Assembly: GCF_026183675.1 (NCBI RefSeq)
Contig: NZ_JAPIVK010000009.1
Span: 41,951 to 105,950 of the forward strand
From: Microbulbifer halophilus
GTDB taxonomy: Bacteria; Pseudomonadota; Gammaproteobacteria; Pseudomonadales; Cellvibrionaceae
DNA: 64,000 nt
Direction: 5' to 3'
Shown: in pieces, positions 24,792-34,211 of the stretch
How positions within the stretch are numbered: the stretch's first letter is position 1
Layout of the letters: the number at the start of each line of letters is the position of its first letter
Notes under the pieces: model-generated
Databases searched by the model: none
What the model was told of the DNA's origin: nothing
What the model saw: the letters and a program-made list of their open reading frames with translations, nothing else
Position numbers and translations under genes: made by a program

Positions 24792-25986
24792 TGTCGGCCT
24801 CCAGGTTTTCCGCTTCGGCGGTTTCCCTCGACTTGCCGCTCTCCGGCAACAGGAAGGAGAAGACGAACAGAGAGGCGGAACAGGCCACGGCGAAGTAGGC
24901 GGCCAGCGCCGGTTCGCCACTGATGTCCGCGAGCAGGCCGGCGCCGTACATCAGCACCGTCTCCACACCATAGGAAATGGACCAGAACATCGCGAAGGTC
25001 ACCGTGATCCGTGCCGGCGTCATGCCCGGCAGTTCCTGTGGCAGGGTTACTATCGCGGTCATCGGCAGGAACATAAAGAAACCGGCCAGCGCCGCCGCGG
25101 CGTAGGCGACAAGCGGGTTGCGGCTGACCAGCATCAGCGCGGCGAAAATCACCAGCCCCAGACCGGCACAGCGCAGTACCGGCAGGCGCAGTGGATAGCG
25201 ACGGGTCACGACGATGCCGGCGGCGGTGCCAACCATACCCGCGGCGATCATTACCGCCGACAGGTGATGGCTGGCCACGGCAAAACCCTCGATCAGCGGG
25301 AAAAGCGAAAACACGGAGATATAGCAGAAGAGCACGCCGCAGAAAGCCAGTGGCAGCCACCAGTTGAAGCCTTCGCGAATCCCCTCTTTGAGGCCGTATT
25401 TCTCGTCCGGTTTATCGCCGCCGCCGGACAGGGAAAAGTTTTCCGCAGACAGCCACCAGAGCACCGCCAGCGCCGCGACCATCACACCGTAGAGAACCAC
25501 CACCGACTGCCAGCTGCCCAGCCAGGCGGTGAGCGCGCCGGTGGACAGCAGCGCAAGCAGGTTGCCGGCATTGAACGCCGCCGCGTTGATACCGTTGACC
25601 AGCGGCCGCTCCGGCGCGGAGAAGTAGTGCATTACCACCGGATTGAAGTAGACAATTGCCAGCGCACCGCCGAGCCCCAGTGCCAGCCTCGAGAGCAGCC
25701 AGCTGCCGTAGTCCACCGCGAGGGCACCGAGACCGCCAGCGGCGATCAGCAGGATCGCCAGTGCAAAGGCGCGCACGACCCCGAGGCGCATCAGCAGCAT
25801 GGCCGCGGCCAGGTTGCCGACGATCTTCGCCAGGGTAATCACGTTGCTGCCCCAGGTGGCGTTGGCAAAGCCTTCCTCACCGAAAGAGGACTGGATATCC
25901 GGCGTCAGTATCGCGCCGCTGACCCAACTGGCAGCGAACAGTGCGTAGGCACTGAACATCAATATTTCGAGCAGGTATTTTTTCAT
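24778..25986 (-). CDS. MFS transporter
   Basis: A 402-residue inner-membrane protein with about 12 predicted helices in two halves separated by a charged loop (SGGGDKPDEKYGLKEG). The family is the CynX/NimT-like or oxalate/formate-like MFS group. It is co-translated with the esterase gene, which it overlaps by 14 bases, so it probably imports that enzyme's substrate or the acid it releases. The substrate is not identifiable. Confidence 0.85.
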   Translation of the reverse strand: MKKYLLEILMFSAYALFAASWVSGAILTPDIQSSFGEEGFANATWGSNVITLAKIVGNLAAAMLLMRLGVVRAFALAILLIAAGGLGALAVDYGSWLLSRLALGLGGALAIVYFNPVVMHYFSAPERPLVNGINAAAFNAGNLLALLSTGALTAWLGSWQSVVVLYGVMVAALAVLWWLSAENFSLSGGGDKPDEKYGLKEGIREGFNWWLPLAFCGVLFCYISVFSLFPLIEGFAVASHHLSAVMIAAGMVGTAAGIVVTRRYPLRLPVLRCAGLGLVIFAALMLVSRNPLVAYAAAALAGFFMFLPMTAIVTLPQELPGMTPARITVTFAMFWSISYGVETVLMYGAGLLADISGEPALAAYFAVACSASLFVFSFLLPESGKSRETAEAENLEADNAPA

Positions 25987-26008
25987 TGTTGTTACTTCTT
26001 AATCACCG

Positions 26009-26088
26009 GTAGTTGGAGTGAGCGAAGCGAACTCCAACATCTGCGCCGATGGTCTTGTTGGGGTTCGTAAAACTCACCTCAACCTACG
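26009..26088. repeat. MITE-like repeat upstream of the MFS gene
   Basis: This roughly 80-base element starts GTAGTTGGAGTGAG and ends CTCACCTCAACCTAC, which are imperfect inverted ends, and has an internal hairpin GTTGGAGTGAGCGAAGCGAA. The same terminal wording (GCTTCGCTTCACTCAATCC) reappears near 48,897, indicating a dispersed family. Confidence 0.55.
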
Positions 26089-26106
26089 CTTTTAGGGGGC
26101 ATCGCC

Positions 26107-29100
26107 CTATACGACCTTGGTCGCAGGCCCGACCCTTTTCTTCTGCTGCGCCTGCAGCAGCGCCCGCAGCGCCGCCGGTCGCAGGGGTTTTTGCAGGAAC
26201 TGCCAACCGGCGCGCTGGGCGCGGTTCTTGACCAGGTCGGTATTTTCCGCGGAGATGATCACACAGGGCACCGCCGCGCCCCAGGTGTCCAGCATCTGCC
26301 GCGCCAGGGCGATACCGTCGAGTTCTTCGTCCAGGTGGAAATCCATCAACAGCAGATCCGGCTGCGGCAGTGCCAGTGCCTCGCGCCGGTTGCGCGCACA
26401 GTGAACGTTGCAACCCCAGCCGCTGAGCAGGGTCTGCATGGCCTCCAGGATTGACGGTTCGTTGTCGACACAGAGCACCTGCAACTCCAGCGCCCGTTGC
26501 GCAGGCGGCAGCTGTGTGGGCGCCGTCGCCCTGCGCTGCACCGCCGGCACCCGCGGCAGGCGCACGCGGAAGACGCTGCCGCGCCCCGGCCGCGATCCCA
26601 ACCCGATCGGCGAATCCAGCAGGCGGCACAGCCGCTCCACCGTGGCCAGCCCGAGCCCGTAACCGTGCTCGCGCTCGACGCCGCCCAGCCGGCAGAACTC
26701 GCGGAAGATATTTTTCTGCTGGGAGACGTCGATACCGCAGCCGGTGTCCCACACCTCCAGCGACACAGTGTCGCCGCGGCGACGCGCGGCCAGCAGCACG
26801 CCACCGCTGCGGGTGTACTTGATCGCATTGTCGAGCAGGTTCTGCACCACCCGACGCAGCATTTTTTCGTCGCTGTTTACCCACAGATCGCAGGGGCGAT
26901 AGCGCAGCTCGATACGGCGCGCGGCGGCGGCGAGGCGGGTCTGCTCGACCACCTCGCCGAGAATCCGGTCCAGCGTGGTGGGCTGTATATCGGGGTGGAT
27001 ATCGCCGGCATCCATACGGGCGATCTGCAGCATGTCGGTAATCAGTTGCTCCGCCGCGGCCAGTGCACTGTCGGCGCGGTTCAGCAGACCGCGGCTGTCG
27101 CCGTCCAGTTGTCGGGCAGTGAGGGCGTCGAGGAACAGGCGGCTGGCGTTGAGCGGCTGCACCAGGTCGTGACTGGCGGCGGCGAGGAAGCGGGTCTTGC
27201 CGCGGCTGGCCGCCTCCAAATCGCGGTTCAACTTCTGCAACTTTTCGTTCAGGGACTGCAGCGCACCGGTGCGCTCGGCCACCTTGTGTTCCAGCGAATC
27301 CCGTACCTCGGTGAGCTCCGCCAGCGCGCGCTGGTAGTCGGAGACATCGGTGTAGGTAGTTACAAAGCCACCGTCAGGCAGCGGGTTGCCGCGGATCTCC
27401 AGCACGGTGCCGTCTGTGCGGTGGCGCTGCACCCGGTAGGCGGTGCCGGCTTTCAGATGCTCGACGCGCTTCTGCACATGCATTTCCACCGCTCCCGGCC
27501 CGCACTCTCCGCGGTTGGCGTTGTAGCGCACCAGTTCCGCCACCGGCCGGCCGACATAGATCATCGACGTGGGATAGCTGAAAAGTTCGATATAGCGGCG
27601 ATTCCAGGCAACCAGGTTGAGGTTGGCATCCACCACCGAGATACCCTGGTCGATATTATCGATACTGCTCTGTAACAGGCCGCGACCGAACTGGTAGATG
27701 GCCGAGGCCTCTTCCAGGTTCTGGGCACTGGCGCTGTTGGACTGCCGCACCAGCCGGCGGGCGCTGGTGGAACCGACGATACCGGCGAGAACCTTTTCCA
27801 CCGTGCCACGATAATCCCGCTGCGGCTGTTCTTCCAGCCCGGCGAAGGTGCGCGCCGCCGCATCGTCGCCGACAAATCTCGCCAGCAGTTCCCGCAGCTG
27901 CTCCCTGTCCACCGGCCCCTCCTCGGCACCGCGGCCCTGCGGGCGCCAGGATTCCAGCAACGCGGAAACCAGCAGCAGCGCGGCGCAGTTGGCACCGAGG
28001 CCGAACAGGCAGCTGATCGACAGCGAGTTCCAGTCGAGGCCGAGCGCCCCGGCGATCGGGTCCGGCCGGCCGAGCGCCGCCGGCAGCGCCGACAGGGCCC
28101 AGACGGCCGTGCCGGCCAGCAGGCCGGCGATAACACCCGCGGCGCGAAGCCGCATCCAGGTTGCCGGCCACCAGACACCGGCAATCATCGCCGGCGCCAG
28201 CTGTGCCACCAGCGCCAGGGACAACAGCCCGAAAGTGCCCAGGCGCACACCGGGGCCGATCCACTCGTTGACCGCAAAGGCGGCCAACATGATCAGCGCG
28301 ATAATGCCGCGGCGCACGCGGCGCAGGTCGGAGCCCAGTGCCTGGCCGGCCGGGCGCCTCTCCATACGCCGCGGGCGCCGCAGTTGCTGCAGCCACCAGG
28401 GCACCACCATGGTGTTGGCGATCATCGTCGACAGCGCGATGGTGGCGATGATCACCATGCTGGAACCGGCCGAAAGACCGCCGATAAACGCCAGCAGCGA
28501 CAGCGACACGGAACCACTCTGTTGCGGAATGCCCAGCACGAAGCGCTCGGGATTACCGTACGATTCGGGAAGCCACAGCAGGCCGCCGTAGCCGACGATC
28601 AGTATCGCCACCGACAGGATGCCCAGGTAGATCGGGATCAGCTTGCGCACCGGGCCGATATCCTGTTCGCCGTCGCTCTCGATCATCAGGATATGGAACT
28701 GGCGCGGCAGGCAGAACATGGCCGCCATGCCCAGCACCACCACGGCGAAGTAACCGGTATCCGCCGGGCGCGCCGCGGCCAGCGCCTCGACCCGCTCGCT
28801 CGCCAGCGCCGCCCCGGCCAGATCCGCACTGCCGTCGAAGGCACTGCCGAGCACAAACCAGGCCACAGCGACAAAGGCACCGATCTTGACCAACGCCTCG
28901 AAGGCCACCGCCAGCAGCATGCCGTTGCGGTGCACGCTGCTGTCGATATGGCGAGTGCCGAACAACAGCGCGAAGAGACCGATGGTGGCACTGACGATCG
29001 CCGTAACCGTCGAGGAACTGATTTCCTTGCTATCGGCCAGCAGCAGGAAACTGTCCGCAACGGCGCGCAGTTGAAGGGCCAGATAGGGCAATATTGCCAC

Positions 29101-29469
29101 CAGCGCCAGCACGGCCACCGACGCCGCCAGCCACTGGGAACCGCCGAACTGGGCACTGATAAAGTCGGCGATGGAAGTGGAACCCTGCCGCTTGCACAGG
29201 CGCACAAAACGCACCAGCAGCGGCGCGCCGGCGATCAGCATCAGGCTGGCGCCGACAAAGGTCGGCGGCAACAGCCAGCCCTCCTCCACCGCTTGCGCCG
29301 GCGTACCGAAAAACATCCAGGCGCTGGTATAGGTACCGGCCAGCGCCAGTAACAGCGGCTTGATCGGGCGGATGCGGCCAACCGGCAAGCGATCGCCCCA
29401 GAAGGCGATGGCAAACAGCAGCAGCAGGTAGATGAGGGCGACGGCTGCCAGTGACGTCAGACTAAACAA
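26107..29469 (-). CDS. Hybrid sensor histidine kinase with sodium-solute symporter domain (CrbS/MxtR-like)
   Basis: A 1,120-residue inner-membrane protein. Residues 1-460 form about 13 helices of an SLC5/SSS symporter domain. They are followed by a linker, a PAS region near 590-700 (DQGISVVDANLNLVAWNRRY), a coiled coil, a HisKA box (AAASHDLVQPLN, His near 765), a HATPase domain (NLLDNAIKYT, DTGCGID, GYGLGLA) and a receiver domain with phospho-acceptor Asp near 1,041 (LLLMDFHL). The start appears to be a TTG with AGGTG upstream, since no ATG precedes the first helix. The likely partner is the LuxR-type regulator at 23,104. Confidence 0.9.
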   Translation of the reverse strand: MFSLTSLAAVALIYLLLLFAIAFWGDRLPVGRIRPIKPLLLALAGTYTSAWMFFGTPAQAVEEGWLLPPTFVGASLMLIAGAPLLVRFVRLCKRQGSTSIADFISAQFGGSQWLAASVAVLALVAILPYLALQLRAVADSFLLLADSKEISSSTVTAIVSATIGLFALLFGTRHIDSSVHRNGMLLAVAFEALVKIGAFVAVAWFVLGSAFDGSADLAGAALASERVEALAAARPADTGYFAVVVLGMAAMFCLPRQFHILMIESDGEQDIGPVRKLIPIYLGILSVAILIVGYGGLLWLPESYGNPERFVLGIPQQSGSVSLSLLAFIGGLSAGSSMVIIATIALSTMIANTMVVPWWLQQLRRPRRMERRPAGQALGSDLRRVRRGIIALIMLAAFAVNEWIGPGVRLGTFGLLSLALVAQLAPAMIAGVWWPATWMRLRAAGVIAGLLAGTAVWALSALPAALGRPDPIAGALGLDWNSLSISCLFGLGANCAALLLVSALLESWRPQGRGAEEGPVDREQLRELLARFVGDDAAARTFAGLEEQPQRDYRGTVEKVLAGIVGSTSARRLVRQSNSASAQNLEEASAIYQFGRGLLQSSIDNIDQGISVVDANLNLVAWNRRYIELFSYPTSMIYVGRPVAELVRYNANRGECGPGAVEMHVQKRVEHLKAGTAYRVQRHRTDGTVLEIRGNPLPDGGFVTTYTDVSDYQRALAELTEVRDSLEHKVAERTGALQSLNEKLQKLNRDLEAASRGKTRFLAAASHDLVQPLNASRLFLDALTARQLDGDSRGLLNRADSALAAAEQLITDMLQIARMDAGDIHPDIQPTTLDRILGEVVEQTRLAAAARRIELRYRPCDLWVNSDEKMLRRVVQNLLDNAIKYTRSGGVLLAARRRGDTVSLEVWDTGCGIDVSQQKNIFREFCRLGGVEREHGYGLGLATVERLCRLLDSPIGLGSRPGRGSVFRVRLPRVPAVQRRATAPTQLPPAQRALELQVLCVDNEPSILEAMQTLLSGWGCNVHCARNRREALALPQPDLLLMDFHLDEELDGIALARQMLDTWGAAVPCVIISAENTDLVKNRAQRAGWQFLQKPLRPAALRALLQAQQKKRVGPATKVV

Positions 29470-29720
29470 GGGACTGCACCTGATTTATTCTTGTAGCTCT
29501 CCGGTCCGGCGCCGGCCGGCTATGTGACCGCGCCAGCCACTCCGGCCACGCCGGAGCGGAGACCGGAATACAGACAATACCCCAGCGGCTGTTTGTTGTC
29601 CTCCAATCCGAATGCGATTCTTGTCATACCTTGGTCTAGCAGGCAAGTGGAGCGGGGATGGATACAGTGGCAATCCCGGAATAATCAGAATAACCATAAT
29701 TTTGGTGATTGGAGAGAGCC

Positions 29721-31943
29721 ATGACCAGAACGATAAAAAGTGCAATAAAATTCCATCCCCTCGCCGCCGGCGTCATGCTCGCCTGCGGTGCCAGCTTTAC
29801 CTATGCCGACCCCACACTCGAGGAGATAACCGTAACCGCACAGAAGCGCGAGCAGTCATTGCAAGAAGTGCCGGTGGCAGTGACCGCGATTGGCGAAGAT
29901 ACGTTACTGCAGAACGGCGTCAGCGACCTGACCGATATCCAGAAGCTGTCCCCGAACACCACCCTGCAGGCCAGCCGCGGCACCAACTCCACCCTGACCG
30001 CCTTTATTCGCGGTATCGGCCAGCAGGACCCGCTGTGGGGTTTTGAGCCGGGTGTCGGCATCTATGTGGACGACGTCTATCTCGCCCGCCCGCAGGGTGC
30101 GGTTCTCGATATTCTCGATGTGGAGCGCGTGGAAGTGCTGCGCGGCCCGCAGGGTACGCTCTACGGCAAAAACACCATCGGCGGCGCGGTCAAATACGTG
30201 ACCAAGAAAATGTCCGGCGACTCCCGCGTATCCGTAAGCGGCGCGCTGGGCAGCTACAACCAGCGCGACCTGAAAGTCGCCGCCACCACCGAAATCGCCG
30301 ACGGCGTCTACTTCGGCGGCGCCATTGCCAGCTTCCAGCGCGATGGCTACGGCGAAAATGTCATCACCGGCGACGAGCAGTACAACAAGAATGTACTGAG
30401 CGGGCGCGTCGCACTGGAATTCAATCCGAGTAACGATCTCTGGATTCGCCTGGCGGCCGACAAAACCCGGGATGACTCTGTCCCGAAACACGGCTATCGG
30501 GAGGAAACGGGGCCGAACGGAGAACCGGTCCTCGACAGTGTGTACGACACCGAATCCGGTATGCTGTATGACAACTCAGTGGAAACCAGTGGCGAGTCGC
30601 TGACTGCCGAATGGCAGCTATCCGATAGCGTCATGGTCAAGTCCATAACCGCCCAGCGCGAAGGAAAATCCGAAACGTCGATCGATTTCGACAGCCGCAT
30701 CGCACCGGACTTCGATGTCCCCGCCTATTACGATGACGAACAGTTCAGCCAGGAGTTCCAGCTGAACTGGGAAGGTGCCACATCGAACCTCGTCAGCGGA
30801 CTTTACTACTACACCGGCACAGCGGCAGGGGCTTTCAATGCGGTCCTGGGTTTCTATGAAGACAATCCCATCCTGGGTTTTCCACTGACACAGCTGGTGG
30901 CCGGCTCCGTTGATACCGACAGCCTGTCTGCTTACGCACACTACAACTGGAGTTTCGCTCCCGACTGGAACCTGAGCCTCGGCGGCCGCTATACCCGCGA
31001 TGAAAAAACGGCCGACGTACTCAAGGAAAACTACATGGGGCTCTATAGCCCGGAGTTTCAGGACGAGTACTATCCGGACGCCGACGACTCCATCCCGATT
31101 GGAACGCTCACCGACTACAGCAACAGCGACACCTGGAGCGAATTTACCCCGCACATCGGCCTCGATTACCAGTTCAACGAAGACATCATGGTCTACGCCG
31201 CCTACAGTACCGGTTTCAAGAGCGGCGGCTTCGATATGCGCGGCGATGCCACTGCGCTGCCGTCTACCAAAGACGGGTTTGACCCGGAAACGGTAACCAC
31301 TTATGAGCTGGGCACCAAGTCGGACCTGTTCGACAATCGACTTCGCTTGAACGCCGCGCTGTACTATGCCGACTACACCGACATGCAGGTTACCGTGCAG
31401 TCCGCCAGTCCCGCCGGTGGTTTTGTCAGTGCAGTACTCAATGCCGGTAAAGCAAAAATACAGGGCGTGGAACTGGAGGCGTCACTGGCCGTCACTGACA
31501 ACCTGCTCGCAAATATGACGGTGGGCTATGCCGATACAGAGTTTGTAGAGTTCATCTCTGGCGGTGAGGACATTTCCGACCAGCGGGATATGCAAAATAC
31601 GCCGGACACCACTGCGATGTTCCAGCTGAATTACTCCCTGCCGATGGAAAGCGGGGCGGAAGTAGTGCTCAACCCGTCTGTATCCTACCGGGCCGATACC
31701 CAGATATTCGAAACGCCCAACCCGATACTCGATCAGGAAGCCTATACGCTTGTGGATATGAGTGCGACCTACTACAGTGCGGACGGCGCCTGGAACCTGA
31801 GCCTGGTCGGCAAAAACCTGGCCGACAAGGAATACCGTGTCGCGGGTTACGCCTATACCGCTGCGTTCGGCCGCCCCGGCCTCGATACCGGCTTCTACGG
31901 CCCACCTCGCACCGTCGCCCTGACCGGCAGTTACAACTTCTAA
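29721..31943 (+). CDS. TonB-dependent outer-membrane receptor
   Basis: A 740-residue outer-membrane receptor. It has a signal peptide (ends near SFTYA), a TonB box-like EEITVTAQKREQ, a plug domain (VAVTAIGEDTL to LRGPQGTLYGKNTIGGAV) and a 22-strand barrel ending in the terminal aromatic YNF. The ATG at 29721 lies just after GGAGAGAG; the in-frame TTG at 29709 overlaps the ribosome site and is rejected. The divergent symporter-kinase gene shares its upstream region. Such receptors take up siderophores, vitamins or glycans; the ligand is unknown. Confidence 0.92.
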   Translation: MTRTIKSAIKFHPLAAGVMLACGASFTYADPTLEEITVTAQKREQSLQEVPVAVTAIGEDTLLQNGVSDLTDIQKLSPNTTLQASRGTNSTLTAFIRGIGQQDPLWGFEPGVGIYVDDVYLARPQGAVLDILDVERVEVLRGPQGTLYGKNTIGGAVKYVTKKMSGDSRVSVSGALGSYNQRDLKVAATTEIADGVYFGGAIASFQRDGYGENVITGDEQYNKNVLSGRVALEFNPSNDLWIRLAADKTRDDSVPKHGYREETGPNGEPVLDSVYDTESGMLYDNSVETSGESLTAEWQLSDSVMVKSITAQREGKSETSIDFDSRIAPDFDVPAYYDDEQFSQEFQLNWEGATSNLVSGLYYYTGTAAGAFNAVLGFYEDNPILGFPLTQLVAGSVDTDSLSAYAHYNWSFAPDWNLSLGGRYTRDEKTADVLKENYMGLYSPEFQDEYYPDADDSIPIGTLTDYSNSDTWSEFTPHIGLDYQFNEDIMVYAAYSTGFKSGGFDMRGDATALPSTKDGFDPETVTTYELGTKSDLFDNRLRLNAALYYADYTDMQVTVQSASPAGGFVSAVLNAGKAKIQGVELEASLAVTDNLLANMTVGYADTEFVEFISGGEDISDQRDMQNTPDTTAMFQLNYSLPMESGAEVVLNPSVSYRADTQIFETPNPILDQEAYTLVDMSATYYSADGAWNLSLVGKNLADKEYRVAGYAYTAAFGRPGLDTGFYGPPRTVALTGSYNF

Positions 31944-31996
31944 AGCGCGTTTGTTCAGGGGGCGCTCCCCGCCCCCGGCTCATCGAGCGACGGCTT

Positions 31997-32026
31997 GCCG
32001 CCGTCAGGTTTAACGGCGGCTTTTTT
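31997..32026 (+). terminator. Rho-independent terminator after TonB receptor gene
   Basis: A perfect 8-bp stem (GCCGCCGT / ACGGCGGC) with an 8-base loop is followed by TTTTTT. It lies 54 bases after the receptor stop codon. Confidence 0.9.
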
Positions 32027-32028
32027 GT

Positions 32029-32247
32029 TTACGACGGATCGGCACGTTTCTCGGCAGCTTCCTGCAATTGCCCTTCGACCTCTTCCGCCTTTTCCAACGC
32101 TTCCATTTGGTGCTCGGGAATCACGCCGCCGGCTTCATCCGCTTGCGTTTCCGCGGCAGCCGGTTTTTCCACTTCCGCCGCCCGATCGTCGGCGCCGCAG
32201 CCGGCCAGTATGATCATCGCCGCATACAGTAAATAGTGTGCTCGCAT
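32029..32247 (-). CDS. Small lipoprotein, Glu/Ala-rich
   Basis: A 72-residue protein starting at the ATG at 32247, with AGGAGG 5 bases upstream. A signal peptide ends in lipobox ILAGC, and the mature part is a charged Glu/Ala-rich helix (EALEKAEEVEGQLQEAAEK) likely to form a short coiled coil. No family was recognised. It is convergent with the TonB receptor and probably shares its terminator hairpin. Confidence 0.7.
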   Translation of the reverse strand: MRAHYLLYAAMIILAGCGADDRAAEVEKPAAAETQADEAGGVIPEHQMEALEKAEEVEGQLQEAAEKRADPS

Positions 32248-32314
32248 GGTGCCTCCTGTCGTCATTGTCATTCGGGCCATTCTATCCGGTTTCCCCGGCC
32301 CGCCGATGCAATCG

Positions 32315-32652
32315 GCTTCACACTCCTCTGCAGAAACCCTGCAAGGGCTCTCTACTCTCTTATCCCTGGACGGCTATCTGGAGCTGGTCGACTGGAGCGC
32401 ACGCATTCTGCGCGAGGAAAGGCGCGGGGCCATCGATGAAAAGCTGCGCCCGATTCTGGATAGGTTGCAAATCGATCCTCGACATTGGCTCTACTTCAAC
32501 AAAACTTCGAAAGCCGCTTCAAGTCCTTGGTGGGCACGGCACACTTAGCGCGAACTGCCTGCGAACGGCTCGGCAAGCATTGGGCGCACGGACCGGGTGA
32601 AGGTCAGATAAACAAAGCCCTCGGCAGATCGCTGCCGGGGCTTGACGACTAA
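32315..32652 (+). pseudogene. Frameshifted remnant of a transposase C-terminus
   Basis: The translated segment LSLDGYLELVDWSARILREE and LRPILDRLQIDPRHWLYF resembles the C-terminal part of REP-associated (Y1-type) transposases common in marine gammaproteobacteria. Homology then continues in another frame from 32506 (FESRFKSLVGTAHLARTACE to KHWAHG) to a stop at 32650-32652. The N-terminal catalytic domain is missing and the frame shifts near 32,500, so the gene is dead. It marks the border of the toxin region. Confidence 0.6.
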
Positions 32653-32660
32653 TTCCTACG

Positions 32661-33074
32661 CTAATTTTTCAGGACGACCTTATAATATTTCGAATCACGA
32701 CTCAGCGGAGCCACAACTGAAACCAGTAAAGTATGTCCAGGAGGTATCAGATATCGAGTTGTGTGTGGACTATTAGCAAAAGGCTTTTCAACTGAAAGCA
32801 AAATCTGATTCTTTGCATCTAAATAAATAAACTCCACACCTATATCTTCATAACCTTGGATATCTGAAGAGGTAAATGTAACCTGAAGATTAGAGTTTCC
32901 CTCTTCGCCCACAACCTCCTCTTCAAAAACTGACACCCCAATTCTTTCTAAAAATTGAGGCTCCTTCTCGACAACCTCCCTGCCATCATCTCCGGCAAAA
33001 ACTGTAGCAAAACACTGAGCCGACTGCAGACCAAAAGCCAATAAATGTAGCATAATCCCAAATGTTACCTTCAT
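32661..33074 (-). CDS. Putative immunity protein 3, exported
   Basis: A 137-residue protein with a signal peptide (MLHLLAFGLQSAQCFA) and an unrecognised beta-rich mature domain. Its start overlaps the stop of the metzincin-like orphan tip as ATGA. In polymorphic-toxin loci the gene directly after a toxin tip is normally its immunity factor, so this pairing is the best reading. The export signal implies that the toxin is neutralised in the periplasm. The gene is AT-rich compared with the core genome. Confidence 0.6.
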   Translation of the reverse strand: MKVTFGIMLHLLAFGLQSAQCFATVFAGDDGREVVEKEPQFLERIGVSVFEEEVVGEEGNSNLQVTFTSSDIQGYEDIGVEFIYLDAKNQILLSVEKPFANSPHTTRYLIPPGHTLLVSVVAPLSRDSKYYKVVLKN

Positions 33075-33619
33075 TGTCCACGCGACCTCATAATTGAATC
33101 ATATTCTCGCTTATTCATCATGGAGCCATGACTAATGCCATCACGATGTCCGGTTTCGTGAGCAATCACACTCAGAACACTCTCGGAACCTGTCACTGTA
33201 AACCCTCCGGGACCAACACCAATAACGTGATTTCGATAACCGGACGTACCAAAAGGGTAATCAATATAATTATGCACCGTCGCGCCCGGGTAAACATAGG
33301 ACCAACCCTCAACACTCCCGCCTAAGAGCAACCTGTAGTTAGAATTATTCTGTAAAAATTCAATTCCTTCTTTAGCAGTAGGTCGATATCTGATGGTCTT
33401 CGTATTACAGACTTTAGGACAGAATGCATGCCGATCATCGAACTTAACGGTTTCGTTAACATTGAGGTCACTCTGAGTTTCCGCTAACTTCCTTCCCTCC
33501 TGATATATCGCCTCCGGGTTTTCAGGAAGTTTTTTCAAAGTTTCAATACCGGCCTCATTAGATCCGGAAGTATTAGGATCAACTTCCTCACTACCTATTG
33601 AGCTCAGAGCGTACGCCAT
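33071..33619 (-). CDS. Orphan RHS toxin tip 3, metzincin-like protease
   Basis: A 182-residue open frame that continues in frame upstream to 33,663 as SKYGGNFANGAATAAMAYA. This matches the tip junction of the large RHS protein (SKISGGKFANGAATAAMAM). The tip carries HETGHRDGISH (33128-33160), the HEXXHXXGXXH zinc signature of metzincins, followed by SMM as a candidate Met-turn. It has no signal peptide or convincing ribosome site, and its homologous stretch starts at the stop codon of the preceding immunity gene. It therefore looks like a silent donor cassette for replacing the main tip. Confidence 0.7.
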   Translation of the reverse strand: MAYALSSIGSEEVDPNTSGSNEAGIETLKKLPENPEAIYQEGRKLAETQSDLNVNETVKFDDRHAFCPKVCNTKTIRYRPTAKEGIEFLQNNSNYRLLLGGSVEGWSYVYPGATVHNYIDYPFGTSGYRNHVIGVGPGGFTVTGSESVLSVIAHETGHRDGISHGSMMNKREYDSIMRSRGQ

Positions 33620-33626
33620 AGCAGCA

Positions 33627-33646
33627 GTAGCCGCCCCATTTGCAAA
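33627..33646. repeat. Tip-junction repeat, copy 3
   Basis: GTAGCCGCCCCATTTGCAAA on the plus strand, identical to copies at 34784-34803 and 35925-35944. On the coding strand it encodes FANGAAT at the fusion point of orphan tip 3. Confidence 0.9.
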
Positions 33647-33662
33647 GTTACCACCATATTTG

Positions 33663-34211
33663 CTAGTCAGTTATATAATCTTTCGGATCAACTCTCCTTC
33701 TAATTGTTTCCCCCTGAATCGTATACGTATTACCAGATGATTTGTAAATCGTATCGAAAGAAAACACTGGCTTTCCTGATCTAACAGCGCTCACCAGCAC
33801 ATCGAATTCTTTCTCCTCAAACGCGCTGTTGAGAGGAATAATATCCAATATTCTTATCTTGCCATTCATTTCCTCTGGAGAGGTAAGGTGGTGTATTTCT
33901 CCATCGCGGCTCAATAAACAGTATATTTCCGGGTAGTCTGAAATCGTCCCATCTTTTCCATTCAAAGCATCCTGTTTCGTCCGAAAAGTTATAGAAACGT
34001 TATTTCCAACGGAGACAGAATTTACGTGAACTGTCGACCAATCAGGCCCCAAAGTACTACCCTGAATATTCTTTGATTTAGTATTAGCTAAGGCAGAAAC
34101 GCAGGTTTCGATCAAAGGTAAGTGTTCAGGTATCGACATACCGTCACCTCCTGCAAGAACTCCTGTCGATAGCGACCAAACTAAAGTTAAAAACAGAAAA
34201 CACTTCATCAT
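33663..34211 (-). CDS. Putative immunity protein 2, exported
   Basis: A 182-residue protein with a Sec signal peptide (MKCFLFLTLVWSLSTGVLA). The mature part is unrecognised. Its start overlaps the end of the DUF4329-like tip (34208-34211, ATGA), the usual toxin-immunity coupling. Its stop codon directly abuts the junction segment of orphan tip 3, so the cassettes are packed end to end. Confidence 0.6.
   Translation of the reverse strand: MMKCFLFLTLVWSLSTGVLAGGDGMSIPEHLPLIETCVSALANTKSKNIQGSTLGPDWSTVHVNSVSVGNNVSITFRTKQDALNGKDGTISDYPEIYCLLSRDGEIHHLTSPEEMNGKIRILDIIPLNSAFEEKEFDVLVSAVRSGKPVFSFDTIYKSSGNTYTIQGETIRRRVDPKDYITD

Noticed and set aside
29612-30046. Plus-strand frame starting upstream of the TonB receptor
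   Set aside because: It overlaps the receptor gene in another frame; the receptor's signal peptide, plug and ribosome site are unambiguous.
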